A DNA stretch of 64,000 nt from Candidatus Sumerlaeota bacterium (GTDB lineage: Bacteria > Sumerlaeota > Sumerlaeia > Sumerlaeales > Sumerlaeaceae), in NCBI GenBank assembly GCA_012513815.1, contig JAAZBM010000014.1, positions 1 through 64,000 on the forward strand, in the 5' to 3' direction. Of this stretch, positions 1 through 9,748 are shown piece by piece; the first letter of the stretch is position 1; each line of letters opens with the position of its first letter. The notes below the pieces were generated by a model that worked only from the letters and a program-made list of their open reading frames with translations, was not told the DNA's origin and ran no database searches. The position numbers and the translations under genes are program-made.

Positions 1-451
1 ACAATTTTTATTCTCGTCGCTAATCTTTATAATGTCGAATTTCTCAATTCGACGGCGTCTCGATCAGTCAGACTATTGCTGTCTGATTCACGGCATCATC
101 ATGTCAAAGAACATTTCACCACACATCTAAGTCACCCTAACCAAGAGTGCCTAATCTCAGTGGCGAAAATACATCTACCAAAACATCCTCAGCATATTCG
201 CTAAAAAAAACATTCTGACAGAAAAAAACGCAAAGAGAAAATCTCTCATCACTTCACGTCCGCTCACCTCGGCAACATCACGTCACCCAAACAAGCGGAA
301 AACATATAACACGCCATACAAAAATTTATTCCTAAACTAAAAATTATTTTTTACAAAACCCACCACCCCCGCACCACAACTGACCCTAAACACAATCCGC
401 CGACGTGAATAAACACACCGGCGGAAGCAAATACTGTGTTTTAGTACACTG
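1..451. other. Left-edge region without a recognisable gene
   Basis: No start-to-stop gene is supported here. The plus strand is G-poor and rich in A and C, unlike the coding DNA to the right. Two short hairpins stand near the edge: GTCGAAT/ATTCGAC at 34-53 and TCAGAC/GTCTGA at 68-86, neither followed by a clear T tract. Frame 1 on the plus strand is open from the edge to a stop at 202-204, about 67 codons with no start. It could be the tail of a gene to the left, but its translation resembles nothing I recognise. The part from 396 onward is the terminator of the gene at 452. Confidence 0.5.
396..425 (-). terminator. Putative terminator of the GH20 gene
   Basis: A 7-bp perfect GC-rich stem (TCCGCCG/CGGCGGA) with a 16-nt loop lies 27 bp past the stop of the minus-strand GH20 gene. 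On the minus strand it is followed by only a weak T-rich stretch, so it is a modest intrinsic terminator. Confidence 0.5.
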
Positions 452-3220
452 TTATTCTATCCCTGTGATACCACGGATGAATACCCCGGCCTGTGTGCAT
501 TCAGACTTGATTGTCATCTTCTTAATCAATTTCTCGGGATTAGGATTTGCCCACGTATAGTAGTGCAGATAGCAATCGGCTTGTTCTGCTACTGTAGGCA
601 GTTTGACGGCCGTCAAGTTTGGCCTAGTCATCTCGCTCAGCAAAGACACAATCTCGTGTTCTGCATGAAGTGCGATGGTTGATGTTGTGCCATCTTCGTA
701 CTCCATTGCTATGGTTGCAACCTTTGTTCCCGGCGGAACGGTATTGACGACAGCGCCAGTGATGACAATCTGTTTGGCTGTTGCATTGATGGGTAATTCT
801 GCTTTTGTGATGCCGCGTCCTCCGTCCGAACCAACCCTATTGAACAGCCCAGCAAGAAGAAGTCCATTGCTCTGCCCCTGTACGGCTGCGGTTCCCACAT
901 TGACACGATCCGCAAAGGCACCGCAATCTTCAATTGTCATATAGGGTTTGCCTGTCTTATTTGGATCGCTCACAAGCGGGACGACAAATCCACTCTCGTC
1001 ACTGTCGCTCAACAAACTCGAACCAATGGCGGAGGCAAATACTGCTCCCCAATCGTATTCTTTTCCATCACCGCCAAAGTGTCCACCGTTCCACATCATC
1101 TCGGCCGCATAGACATATTGGGCATATTGCTTGTAGGCATCGAGTATAGTTTGTTCGTTTAGGTTATACCCTGACCATGTTGTGTGAATCATGCCAAGAG
1201 TCTTGCCTTCTCCCTCGGGAGATGCAATGGCGTTGGCAACAGCTTGTGCGAAATTCATGATGTTTTTGACAGTATCCCATGTGGCGCCAATTGCCGAGAT
1301 TCCTAACTTATTCAGGATTGCGAGTCCGGTAAATTTGTCCGGAGTGACTGGTGCGTAATGCCAATCAACGACGACGATATCCTTAGGCAAACGTTCGCGC
1401 AAAGTCTTGGCTTCCTCGGGTGTTGGCGCATTTCCGGCATCGGGGACTTCCGAGAAATGATAAAGCATGTCGCTCCACATCCACATCTTCACTCCCATAC
1501 TTGTCAGGAAATCGTGCCAGTGCATAGTGTCACGGAAAAACAGTTCTTGCTTTCCAATTGCTTTGGCAGCTTCTTTCTTGGGATAAAAAATACTGTTCGA
1601 TATCTCATCGTGCCCGATATGTACAGCTCTTGGTTTGAAGAGTTCGACGCATTCACGATAGACGGGTTCAAGCAACTGATAGACCTCGGGATTTGTTGCA
1701 TCATAAGTATAATTTGTCTCGGAATCATCCGCCAAATGGGTACGCTTCTTGTTATCTAGGAACCACTCTGAATGGCCATAAGTGTTAATGAGAGGAACAA
1801 TCTCAATGAACTCATCACGAGCTGTACGTATCAAATCCTTAACGATGTCTAAATCCATTGCGCGGTTGTGTTTCTCACTCTCATAAGGCAGTGACTTCCA
1901 GTTGACGTGTGAACATTCAAAAAGCAGTGTGTTGAGTTTGAACTCGCTGAGAACATTTTGCAGTAGATTGATTTGCGCCTTGCGGGCACTGTCACCGCTA
2001 CCGGTATAGAAGTGAATTCCGCGCACAGGCATTGCAGCCCAGTCTTCAACTTTGGCACATCGCACCGTGCGATCGGCGGGACGCATCAACTGTCGGAAAG
2101 TTTTGATTGCGCAAACAAGCCCCGATGTCGTTGGAGACTCAAGTATGGTTCTATCCGGAGTAATGTTTACCTTGTAATGATCCGTCTTGTCGGCAATAGG
2201 CTCTCCTTGCAAAACAAGTTCAATTGTGTTAACGCCATCTTTTTTGTCTAGCGCCAAATCAATGTTCGTCCGACGTTTAACGGTCATAGCCAAATTGGCT
2301 GCGGCACTCGTGAGGAACTCGTTGTCTTTCTCCCCGCCTTTTGTCAATAGCCCCGTCTCTATAGTCAACGCCATGACGCCCTCTTGCCATTCGACATTCT
2401 TGGGAGTTGGAACAATGCGGTCTTCATAACTCTTATGCAATAGAACTTTCTCGGCCTTGACGACTGGCGACGACGATATCAAATCGCGCTGTTCGATGGG
2501 AGCAATTCTCCCAAACTGGATATCCAAACAGGCAGTAAAGGTTGTCGGGTTCTCCATTTCCTCACCTATTGGACCGACAATATACTGCATATTAGAACTG
2601 GAAAAAGGATTGCCGCGATAGTCGACAAATCGCGTTGGATATGTCCCGGAAGGACGGAATGTTACCGTTCCGAGCGGCCCGGCAATTGCAAGCAATTTGA
2701 ATCCTCGTGTGAGTGTCAAAGTTTCATAATCCGAGTAGGTAATCTTGACAGGAAGAATGCCAGTAGTGGTCTTGTCATCCGCATCAATTAATGTGTAATG
2801 AGCTCCGGCAAACCACTCGGGATAAATGGAGGCATAGATAAGTTGCAGTTTTCCGGAAGTGTTGACATCGAGTTTCCCATCAATGTCGATTCTCAACACT
2901 CTCTCTGGCAAAATCGAGATACGCTCTTCACCAACAAATGTATTGTTTATGCCGCTGAGCTTAGTAATCATCGTTGTTTCGCTGGCTTCGGTCAGAGTCG
3001 GCATATCCATCATTTCGTAGCCGAAATAGTGTGTATGCCATTCGAAATCGACAACAGAAAACTCGCTATACATATTGAATGGCACACCGTCAACATCAAC
3101 GATTGGGCCGAGTTTCCCCATCGTTACTCTCAGTCCATCACGAGAAATCGTTTTGTCGACTCCATAGGTGTAATTGACCATCAAAAGAGCCATCATCAGT
3201 AAAGCAAATATTCTTCTCAT
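452..3220 (-). CDS. Secreted beta-N-acetylhexosaminidase-like protein (GH20)
   Basis: This is a large exported protein of about 922 residues with a hydrophobic signal peptide (RRIFALLMMALLMVNYTYG). After an N-terminal region of roughly 270 residues that I cannot name comes a GH20 support domain and then the TIM-barrel with HIGHDE near residues 536-541 (numbered from the upstream ATG). The adjacent Asp-Glu of this motif is the catalytic pair of family 20 hexosaminidases. The family removes terminal GlcNAc or GalNAc from glycans, so a periplasmic or surface role in glycan breakdown is likely. I chose the ATG at 3220 because AAGG lies 6 bp upstream; the ATG at 3226 has AAGG directly abutting it. 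The length is well above that of a minimal GH20 enzyme. The exact substrate is unknown. Confidence 0.85.
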   Translation of the reverse strand: MRRIFALLMMALLMVNYTYGVDKTISRDGLRVTMGKLGPIVDVDGVPFNMYSEFSVVDFEWHTHYFGYEMMDMPTLTEASETTMITKLSGINNTFVGEERISILPERVLRIDIDGKLDVNTSGKLQLIYASIYPEWFAGAHYTLIDADDKTTTGILPVKITYSDYETLTLTRGFKLLAIAGPLGTVTFRPSGTYPTRFVDYRGNPFSSSNMQYIVGPIGEEMENPTTFTACLDIQFGRIAPIEQRDLISSSPVVKAEKVLLHKSYEDRIVPTPKNVEWQEGVMALTIETGLLTKGGEKDNEFLTSAAANLAMTVKRRTNIDLALDKKDGVNTIELVLQGEPIADKTDHYKVNITPDRTILESPTTSGLVCAIKTFRQLMRPADRTVRCAKVEDWAAMPVRGIHFYTGSGDSARKAQINLLQNVLSEFKLNTLLFECSHVNWKSLPYESEKHNRAMDLDIVKDLIRTARDEFIEIVPLINTYGHSEWFLDNKKRTHLADDSETNYTYDATNPEVYQLLEPVYRECVELFKPRAVHIGHDEISNSIFYPKKEAAKAIGKQELFFRDTMHWHDFLTSMGVKMWMWSDMLYHFSEVPDAGNAPTPEEAKTLRERLPKDIVVVDWHYAPVTPDKFTGLAILNKLGISAIGATWDTVKNIMNFAQAVANAIASPEGEGKTLGMIHTTWSGYNLNEQTILDAYKQYAQYVYAAEMMWNGGHFGGDGKEYDWGAVFASAIGSSLLSDSDESGFVVPLVSDPNKTGKPYMTIEDCGAFADRVNVGTAAVQGQSNGLLLAGLFNRVGSDGGRGITKAELPINATAKQIVITGAVVNTVPPGTKVATIAMEYEDGTTSTIALHAEHEIVSLLSEMTRPNLTAVKLPTVAEQADCYLHYYTWANPNPEKLIKKMTIKSECTQAGVFIRGITGIE

Positions 3221-3315
3221 CTTCATCCTTATCTAAACATGAATACGCTTCTCACAATAGAAATCGCGAGCAGCGTATTCAAGGTGTTAATTCTTTATTA
3301 CAGTACTTTCAAATC

Positions 3316-4404
3316 TTAATCCCATGGATCTTTGCCAAAGGCGTCAAGCACCGAGATTTCTTTGCCGGCCTCCGAGCTCATGTACATCGCATTGAGGATT
3401 TTCTGGACACGCAAGGTTTCCTCCGGTTTTACGAGAACATCGTGCTCGCCGCGAATTGCTTCGGAGAAATACTTCATCTCTTCGGCATAGGAATCGACTT
3501 CGGGGAATCCAGACATTGAGCCGTTGACCTCAGTCTTGCCCTTGTTTGTCAACATGAGAAGATTGGGTTCGTCTTTTCCAGGATGTGGACGCAGCAACGC
3601 ACCACCATCTGTTCCCATCAATTGCTGATAGTATTCATCACGTGGGATATGCGCAACGAACGATGCTTCGACTTGCAATGTCATGTTTCCTGCCAGACGA
3701 ATAAGTCCCGATGCATAATCTTCGACATCATAGTCAGAACGTTTATAATCGTTTCCCCATGGATTCCAGTAGTCTTCACGGTCTGCAATCTTGCAATAAG
3801 TTACACCGCAGACACTGACCGGTTCAGGACTTCCAAGGAGCCACATTGTCAAATCAAGTGCGTGGACACCGATATCAATCAATGGGCCGCCACCGCTTTT
3901 GGCCTTGATATGGAATGCTCCCCAACCGGGCATACCACGCCGACGCAAGCACTGACATTTTGCATGATACAATTCGCCAAGTTCGCCCGCTTCAACCATT
4001 TGTTTCAAGAGCAAACTCGCCGGTACATAGCGTGAGTTATGCCCAATGGTCAAAAGCTTTTTTGACTCACGGGCAGCCAATACCATCGAGCGGCATTCAT
4101 CGACACTCATCGCCATTGGCTTTTCGCTAATGACATGCAAACCCTGCTTAAGGGCAGCAACTGCCGGCTCCGCATGGAAATAGTTTGGCGTGCAAACGCT
4201 CATCGCTTCAAAGCCGCCAGCATCCAGCATATCTTCCAAACAATTGTAATGATTTGGAATGTTATACTTCTCGGCATACTCCTTGGCTCGTTCCGGAATA
4301 ATATCCGCGCATGCAACGATTTTAACATCCGGAGCGGCCTGCCAGCTCCGTGCATGGAACTGTGCAATACTTCCACAACCAAGAATACCTACATTAATAG
4401 TCAT
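3316..4404 (-). CDS. Gfo/Idh/MocA-family NAD(P)-dependent oxidoreductase
   Basis: The 362-residue protein has an N-terminal Rossmann fold with the dinucleotide-binding glycine motif GILGCGSIAQFH (about residues 6-17) and the family motif SEKPMAMS, whose Lys takes part in catalysis. A C-terminal alpha/beta substrate domain follows (GGGPLIDIGVHALDLTMWLLG). Members oxidise or reduce sugars, inositols and their derivatives using NAD(P). The length is typical. It lies 95 bp upstream of the secreted hexosaminidase on the same strand, which suggests a role in metabolism of released sugars, but the substrate cannot be read from sequence. No signal peptide is seen, so it is cytoplasmic. Confidence 0.9.
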   Translation of the reverse strand: MTINVGILGCGSIAQFHARSWQAAPDVKIVACADIIPERAKEYAEKYNIPNHYNCLEDMLDAGGFEAMSVCTPNYFHAEPAVAALKQGLHVISEKPMAMSVDECRSMVLAARESKKLLTIGHNSRYVPASLLLKQMVEAGELGELYHAKCQCLRRRGMPGWGAFHIKAKSGGGPLIDIGVHALDLTMWLLGSPEPVSVCGVTYCKIADREDYWNPWGNDYKRSDYDVEDYASGLIRLAGNMTLQVEASFVAHIPRDEYYQQLMGTDGGALLRPHPGKDEPNLLMLTNKGKTEVNGSMSGFPEVDSYAEEMKYFSEAIRGEHDVLVKPEETLRVQKILNAMYMSSEAGKEISVLDAFGKDPWD

Positions 4405-4434
4405 ATTAGACTAATCCTTTCTCTGATGATTCCT

Positions 4435-6129
4435 CTATTTTGATAACAACTCTGCAAATTGAACAACCTCTGTCATCGATTCTTTGCTCAACCGCTTGTT
4501 CTCGACAACTACGATATTGACAACCTTTCCGTTGTTTTTTTCAATTGGAATCACGTAATTATAGTTTTCACCTTTGTAGAAAATGGAAGTACCATTATTG
4601 CTTCTTTTGCAAACAATATCCGCTTCTTTGCATTTCTTCTCGAACGATTCAAATATCTGCTCTTTGCTCGTATCAGAAACGATACTCAGCAGCAAACGGA
4701 TTCCGGATGGTGTTTTGATAACATAGGCGTTATTTACTTTGGGTTTAATTTCCCATTCCGCTGATGGAAGTCTGACAGAGATACCATCCTCTGGTGCAAA
4801 AAGCTTTCCGGGCGTCGTCTCAGCAGTAGCGCCGGTCGTAGCAGTCTCGTTAACCTGAGGAGCTGGCGCCTGTGGCAGAGCCGTTTTCTCTACGATAGGC
4901 AATACCGGTGCGGGAGTCTTAACAACGACAGGTGCTAGAGTCGCTGTTGGGACAAGAGTCGCTTGTGCTTGAGGCGTAGGTTTAGTGACTCTATTTTTCG
5001 TAGCCGGTTTGTCGATGTCGTTTTCACGAGTGCTCATCAACGCTGAGACACCCCAGTATCCAAGACACAACACCACAAAACATACCGTCAACACTAAAGC
5101 TATTTTTTGCATTGGTTTAATGCGGCGACCGCGTTTTCGACGTACACCGGGCATAGATCTTTCGCTTCGATTTGGCGGCACACCCGGCGCTCCACTGCGA
5201 GCAAAAGGTGAAGCGGCCACGACAGGCTCTTCTTTCTTTGTAGGCTGTGCGGAAACAGTAACCGGTATAGGAATCGGCGAATCCATATCTGCCGCAGGTT
5301 TGGGCTGAATCCGATCCGATTCAGGAACGGCTTGTGGCACAGGACCGGCAGGCATCGGAGGAACTGTTGTTTCACGGGTCAGAGTCCTGCGCTCTTGTGC
5401 TACAGGCATCTGAATCTCCGGAGCCGCGGCAGTTGCTTCTGCTAACCCTTCACCAGTGATAAACCGTGCCTGAGGACCTTTCTTGCCTAGGCCAATAACA
5501 TCGTTGTTATGTAGCGCGGCTGTTCCAATCAAACGACCATTGACTAAAGTACCATAACGGCTTGTGTCCGTAATCTGCCATCGTCCATCCATTGGCAAAT
5601 CAATAATGGCGTGGCGCCCACTAACAAACATATCGCCCATTGGGCTCAGCGGCAATTCCATATTGATATTGCGTCCAATGCGAAATGGACCAGCAGACGT
5701 CAATTCAAAAACACGACCTTTGTCAGCGCCGGATAGCATCTCGATTTTTGCCAAAACCTTTGGTTTGGTGAGCACATAAGAATTGGTTCCGATTGTGGGA
5801 ATTCCAATTCTGAAATACAGCGATGGTCCCTGTACGCCAAGTTGAATCACAGTATCTGTCGGCAAAATCTCTGAGGGGCGTTCCATCGGAATCCCATTCA
5901 ATGAGATTGTTCCATAAGCCACAGAATCAGGTGTGACGATATATTGAATCACGCATGCACCGCGGCCATCAGTCACAATCTGAGCGAATTGTGGTGGCAT
6001 GGTCGGGTACAAATCAGCTGGGAATCTGAAATCACAGCCGGGATCCCGGCCAATAATGACAGTCGGATTCTCAAACATGATAGTACGACCTTCTTGTGGC
6101 CCCGACATATGAATAAGATGGAACTTCAT
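4435..6129 (-). CDS. Membrane protein with two FHA domains
   Basis: The 564-residue protein starts in the cytoplasm with a first FHA-like domain (about residues 20-105, GRDPGCDF) and a second, better conserved FHA domain (about 130-222, GRN at 152 and SGRHA near 170). A Pro/Ala-rich linker, a basic stretch (RRKRGRRIKP) and one membrane segment (about 343-366) follow, then a Thr/Pro-rich linker and a C-terminal domain of about 120 residues beyond the membrane. FHA domains bind phosphothreonine peptides. The SxRH pattern is absent from the first FHA, so it may be structural only. Its start is 39 bp from the stop of the PilB-like ATPase gene upstream on the same strand, so the two are probably co-transcribed. 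No Ser/Thr kinase gene is visible in the window. Confidence 0.85.
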   Translation of the reverse strand: MKFHLIHMSGPQEGRTIMFENPTVIIGRDPGCDFRFPADLYPTMPPQFAQIVTDGRGACVIQYIVTPDSVAYGTISLNGIPMERPSEILPTDTVIQLGVQGPSLYFRIGIPTIGTNSYVLTKPKVLAKIEMLSGADKGRVFELTSAGPFRIGRNINMELPLSPMGDMFVSGRHAIIDLPMDGRWQITDTSRYGTLVNGRLIGTAALHNNDVIGLGKKGPQARFITGEGLAEATAAAPEIQMPVAQERRTLTRETTVPPMPAGPVPQAVPESDRIQPKPAADMDSPIPIPVTVSAQPTKKEEPVVAASPFARSGAPGVPPNRSERSMPGVRRKRGRRIKPMQKIALVLTVCFVVLCLGYWGVSALMSTRENDIDKPATKNRVTKPTPQAQATLVPTATLAPVVVKTPAPVLPIVEKTALPQAPAPQVNETATTGATAETTPGKLFAPEDGISVRLPSAEWEIKPKVNNAYVIKTPSGIRLLLSIVSDTSKEQIFESFEKKCKEADIVCKRSNNGTSIFYKGENYNYVIPIEKNNGKVVNIVVVENKRLSKESMTEVVQFAELLSK

Positions 6130-6168
6130 TTTGCTATGAACCTTTCTATGCTCCTGACTGACGCAAAA

Positions 6169-7881
6169 CTAATCTGCGCTATCTTCAGCGGTAATACGAA
6201 GAATCTCCTGAACGGTTGTCTGCCCTAAGAGGATTTTTTCCCATCCATCCATACGCAGGGAACGCATACCTTTACGAATTGCAGCCTTTTTCAGACGAGA
6301 AGCGGGTTCCATCCGGATAATCATTTGTCTTAATTCCGGGTCATTGCGCATGATTTCGTGGATAGCAGTACGACCACGATAACCGCCACTGCAACGCTCA
6401 CATCCCTTGCCCATGTAGAAGAATTTCCCCTCGACATCCTTTGCCGTATAGCCAAGCGCTTTGAGTTCTTCGGGCTTGTGGTCATAAGCTGTTTTGCACT
6501 GATTGCAGATGCGTCGCACAAGACGCTGAGCAATAACGGCCTGCAAAGAACTTGCTACAAGGAAGGGCTTCACGCCCATATCAATCAGACGTGTACAAGC
6601 ACTTGGAGCATCGTTTGTGTGCAGTGTCGAAAATACCAAGTGACCTGTCAAGGCCGCACTGATACCGATTTCTGCTGTTTCCAAGTCACGCATTTCACCA
6701 ACCATGATAACATCGGGTGACTGACGCAAAATAGAACGCAGAGCCAAAGCGAAATCTAAATCGACTTCTTTGTTCACCTGCACCTGATTGATACCATCAA
6801 GCATGTATTCCACGGGGTCTTCCACCGTCACAATCTTTGTCTCAGCGTTATTGATAGTCGAAAGAGCAGCATAAAGTGTTGTTGTTTTTCCGGAACCTGT
6901 AGGCCCTGTCATCAGAATAACGCCGTTGGGCGAGCGAATCAGTTCTTCGAAATTGGTAATTGAATCCGGCAGGAAGCCGACATCGCCCAAACCCATCAAA
7001 ACGCTGGCTTGGTCAAGAATACGCATGACGATGGACTCACCATAAATCGTTGGCAGCGAGCTGACACGAACGTCAAGATTACGCCCGGGAATATCCAACT
7101 TAATACGTCCATCGAGTGGGATTCTCTTTTCCGCCAAATCCATTCCGGACAACACTTTCAGACGTGAGATAATCGCGTTCTGCCAGCGCTTGGGTGGAGC
7201 GGGAACATCATGAAGCACACCATCAATACGATAGCGAATGGTCACACCTGTTTTTGCAGGCTCGACATGAATATCACTTGCGCGCTCATGGACAGCTTGT
7301 TTGAAGAGCATATCGACATATGTCACAACCGGAGGAGCTTCTTTTTTGGACTTGGCGCTCAACTTGGCATCAGAATATTGATCTTCTTCGCTTGCTTCGC
7401 GCTTAGCCACTTCCTCGGCAACAGCTTGGTCTGCAATCTCCGAGTACATATTCTCGATATCTGAAGACTCATAGTACATCGAAATCAATCGCTTGACATC
7501 TTCTTCCGGAGCGACCACAGGCATAATCCGTTTTCCGGTAATACGTGACAAATCATCTGTGACCATGATGTTTAGCGGGTCAGCCAGAGCCACCCAAAGC
7601 GTGTCATCGTCATAACGCACAGGGAAAACTTTATAGCGCATTGCGTGCTGCGGTTGAATCTGCTCCACCAAGTCACGGGTAACACGGAAAGAAGCCAGAT
7701 CTAAACGTTCATAGCCATGAGTTGAAGCCAGAACATCAAGGAAATCATCACTATCTGCAAGCCCTGTATTTAGCGCGACCGAACTTAGTGATTGGGCTGC
7801 TTCGTTTTCGGGGACAAAACCTCCACTACCAACTCGACCGGCTTCTTCGTTTTTTGTCAAATCTTTCGGTTTAAATGCCAT
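6169..7881 (-). CDS. PilB/GspE-family type IV pilus or type II secretion assembly ATPase
   Basis: The 570-residue protein has an N-terminal MshEN/T2SSE_N domain (about residues 35-150), a linker, and the GspE/PilB core. Visible motifs are SDIHVEP, Walker A GPTGSGKT (residues 326-333, Lys332), the Asp box, Walker B DVIMVGEMRD and the His box STLHTNDA. A four-cysteine zinc motif (CNQC...CERC) is typical of PilB/GspE and absent from PilT. It should form the cytoplasmic hexamer that powers pilin or pseudopilin assembly. The core is complete, unlike the degenerate homologue at 32753. It is followed at once by the two-FHA membrane gene. PilB and GspE cannot be separated by sequence alone here, so I give no symbol. 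Confidence 0.93.
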   Translation of the reverse strand: MAFKPKDLTKNEEAGRVGSGGFVPENEAAQSLSSVALNTGLADSDDFLDVLASTHGYERLDLASFRVTRDLVEQIQPQHAMRYKVFPVRYDDDTLWVALADPLNIMVTDDLSRITGKRIMPVVAPEEDVKRLISMYYESSDIENMYSEIADQAVAEEVAKREASEEDQYSDAKLSAKSKKEAPPVVTYVDMLFKQAVHERASDIHVEPAKTGVTIRYRIDGVLHDVPAPPKRWQNAIISRLKVLSGMDLAEKRIPLDGRIKLDIPGRNLDVRVSSLPTIYGESIVMRILDQASVLMGLGDVGFLPDSITNFEELIRSPNGVILMTGPTGSGKTTTLYAALSTINNAETKIVTVEDPVEYMLDGINQVQVNKEVDLDFALALRSILRQSPDVIMVGEMRDLETAEIGISAALTGHLVFSTLHTNDAPSACTRLIDMGVKPFLVASSLQAVIAQRLVRRICNQCKTAYDHKPEELKALGYTAKDVEGKFFYMGKGCERCSGGYRGRTAIHEIMRNDPELRQMIIRMEPASRLKKAAIRKGMRSLRMDGWEKILLGQTTVQEILRITAEDSAD

Positions 7882-8003
7882 AACACATCGCCTCAGTTAT
7901 TGTTCTTTACAGTGTGACCCGAGAAGTAAAACGGCAACACATTTCACGCTCGTTAAGTTTATTTACACAAAAAATACTCTTATGTGCGATGTAAATGAAA
8001 TAA

Positions 8004-9305
8004 TTATATTGTGTCTAATTTTACAAATCGGGCAGATGTGTTGCGGACAAATGAATCAAAGACATCGTACATGTCCCCATGAACGACTCTGTCATTCAAC
8101 GTATTGTGCCAGAGTATCGTAAAAACACCGCCATGCCTCGACAAAGAATTAGCGTGTAGCGTCTGCATCCTCTTGTATGCGGATTCAGGGTCAAGCCGCT
8201 CATACCGGCTCAATGTCATATCCATCGCATTCAGGGGAATCTCGGTCATTGGCAGCTCACGTCCGGTCAGCGGACTGTAAGGGCGGAATGCTCCTGTCCA
8301 TCCATGCCGAAATCCACATCGGTCGGCAAAACCGCCACTCGCATCGACAGTGAAGCCAGCCTCTGATTGAGCCAGCCACGTGTTTGGGATATCCAAACGC
8401 AGATAATGTTGCCGAATGATGGGCTTGACTCGCTGCTTCAGTGCCTCCGCAAGCGAGACTGCCTCGTGATAAATCTTTTTGGCATCGAGATAGGAATCGT
8501 ATGAACCGTGCAGACCAAAAGTATCGCAATCGAGCCGTGTGCCCAACGGTGCCAGACGATGGTCGGAAAGAGTATAGTCCGCATCTGACGGGTGTGTTCC
8601 ACCACCCATCAGAAACCAAGTCCCAGGAATGCCTGTTTCGTCATGCAAATGAGTCAGAGCATCGAGGGCATCATAGGGGTCTTTTTGCCTACGAAACCAA
8701 ACTTTGAGACACTCACCAAGTCTCCCCTCACGGTAAGACCGCACCAAACATCGTGGTGAAAACAAAGGAAATTTACGTAACAAATCGACATCATGTGTCA
8801 CTGCAATGGGTGCCGTCCCAACCATGGGAGCACGTACAGGCAAACCGCTGATTTTACGAACCAAATCTTCAACGCGTTCAAACCAGCGAGTAACCAGTGG
8901 CTGATCATATAGCTCCGGCGGCAGTGTCGAATAAGAACACAGAAAACGTCCATGGCTGTCGCGCTTTTCTATGCGAGATTCTTCATGCCGAGAAAGAAAC
9001 CACCATGCGCAAGCAGGCAAATCAAAATGAACTCGAACACGACCGGGAGAGACAATTTCAACAAACTTCCTAAACCCCTCGACTGTTGCTGTTTCCAACA
9101 AGGTTTCTGCGGGATAAGGTGCAGCTGGAGACATCAATTTATCCGCTTTGAAAAACTCAGAGTTTTCAAACTCGATTCGGATAGGAAGCACATCCGGAAC
9201 GGTTTGAACTCCACTACAGGCATAGCTTACAGCGGGAACATCAACCCAATAGTCCAATCGCCCGAGGATTGACGCAATGCATATATGTGGATGAACTAAT
9301 TCCAT
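8004..9305 (-). CDS. Polysaccharide-deacetylase-like protein
   Basis: In this 433-residue protein the segment AVTHDVDLL (Thr170-His171-Asp172-Val173-Asp174) matches the first, metal-binding motif of NodB-type carbohydrate esterases, and FGLHGSYDS further on fits the His-containing second motif. The roughly 165-residue N-terminal part is a separate region, as in long deacetylase-like proteins of exopolysaccharide loci. A C-terminal stretch with FTILWHNT resembles the last conserved motif. No signal peptide is evident. Only a weak ribosome site precedes the ATG. It probably modifies or senses a polysaccharide, but activity is uncertain because the motifs depart from the NodB consensus. Confidence 0.7.
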   Translation of the reverse strand: MELVHPHICIASILGRLDYWVDVPAVSYACSGVQTVPDVLPIRIEFENSEFFKADKLMSPAAPYPAETLLETATVEGFRKFVEIVSPGRVRVHFDLPACAWWFLSRHEESRIEKRDSHGRFLCSYSTLPPELYDQPLVTRWFERVEDLVRKISGLPVRAPMVGTAPIAVTHDVDLLRKFPLFSPRCLVRSYREGRLGECLKVWFRRQKDPYDALDALTHLHDETGIPGTWFLMGGGTHPSDADYTLSDHRLAPLGTRLDCDTFGLHGSYDSYLDAKKIYHEAVSLAEALKQRVKPIIRQHYLRLDIPNTWLAQSEAGFTVDASGGFADRCGFRHGWTGAFRPYSPLTGRELPMTEIPLNAMDMTLSRYERLDPESAYKRMQTLHANSLSRHGGVFTILWHNTLNDRVVHGDMYDVFDSFVRNTSARFVKLDTI

Positions 9306-9382
9306 GACTTAAGTGCAAAACTCTCACAATACAACATAGTCTAAAATATAAAACTGTAACACGAAAAAGCTTCGACAAAATT

Positions 9383-9415
9383 AAAAACAGGCAGTCGCAA
9401 TGACCGCCTGTTTTT
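9383..9415 (-). terminator. Intrinsic terminator after the small lipoprotein gene
   Basis: The inverted repeat AAAAACAGGC/GCCTGTTTTT, with an inner GTC/GAC pair, has T tracts on both sides. It lies 37 bp past the stop of the minus-strand lipoprotein gene and just before the deacetylase-like gene, so it separates the two transcripts. Confidence 0.85.
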
Positions 9416-9452
9416 CAAATTCTATAGTTATGTTTAACAGCCAACGAATGAC

Positions 9453-9638
9453 CTATTTGCAATACTTCGCAGGAGGAGGACTTTTAACCGCGCAAGGGCT
9501 GTAATATCCAAAGCTCGGGACTGGTGCACAATAACTTGGTGCCATCGGCGGTGTTACGCTCGCGCAAGGACGCCATGCCCCACAACCGGCACTCACAGCC
9601 ATTATCGCTGCTAAACTAAGTAACATTAATTTCTTCAT
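9453..9638 (-). CDS. Tiny Pro/Cys-rich lipoprotein
   Basis: The 61-residue protein has a lipoprotein signal (MKKLMLLSLAAIMAVSAGC) with Cys19 as the expected lipidated residue. The mature 43 residues are rich in Pro, Ala, Ser and Tyr and carry further cysteines at 25, 37, 49 and 60, an almost regular 12-residue spacing. AGGAG lies about 11 bp before the ATG. The gene sits between pdxA upstream and its own terminator downstream, on the same strand. I recognise no family. A lipid-anchored envelope peptide with disulfides or metal ligands is a reasonable guess, not a finding. Confidence 0.75.
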   Translation of the reverse strand: MKKLMLLSLAAIMAVSAGCGAWRPCASVTPPMAPSYCAPVPSFGYYSPCAVKSPPPAKYCK

Positions 9639-9748
9639 TGTTGACGCACTCCTAACAAATTGTTCCTACAATGTTATGTTTATATCTATCTTTGAAAGAT
9701 AGACAGAATTCATTCCATTTTCTTCAGTGAAAATGCATTCAATTGCTT

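Noticed and set aside
1-204. Open frame from the left edge to a stop at 202-204
   Set aside because: About 67 codons without a start and without a recognisable sequence; it could be chance. Sequence to the left is needed to decide.
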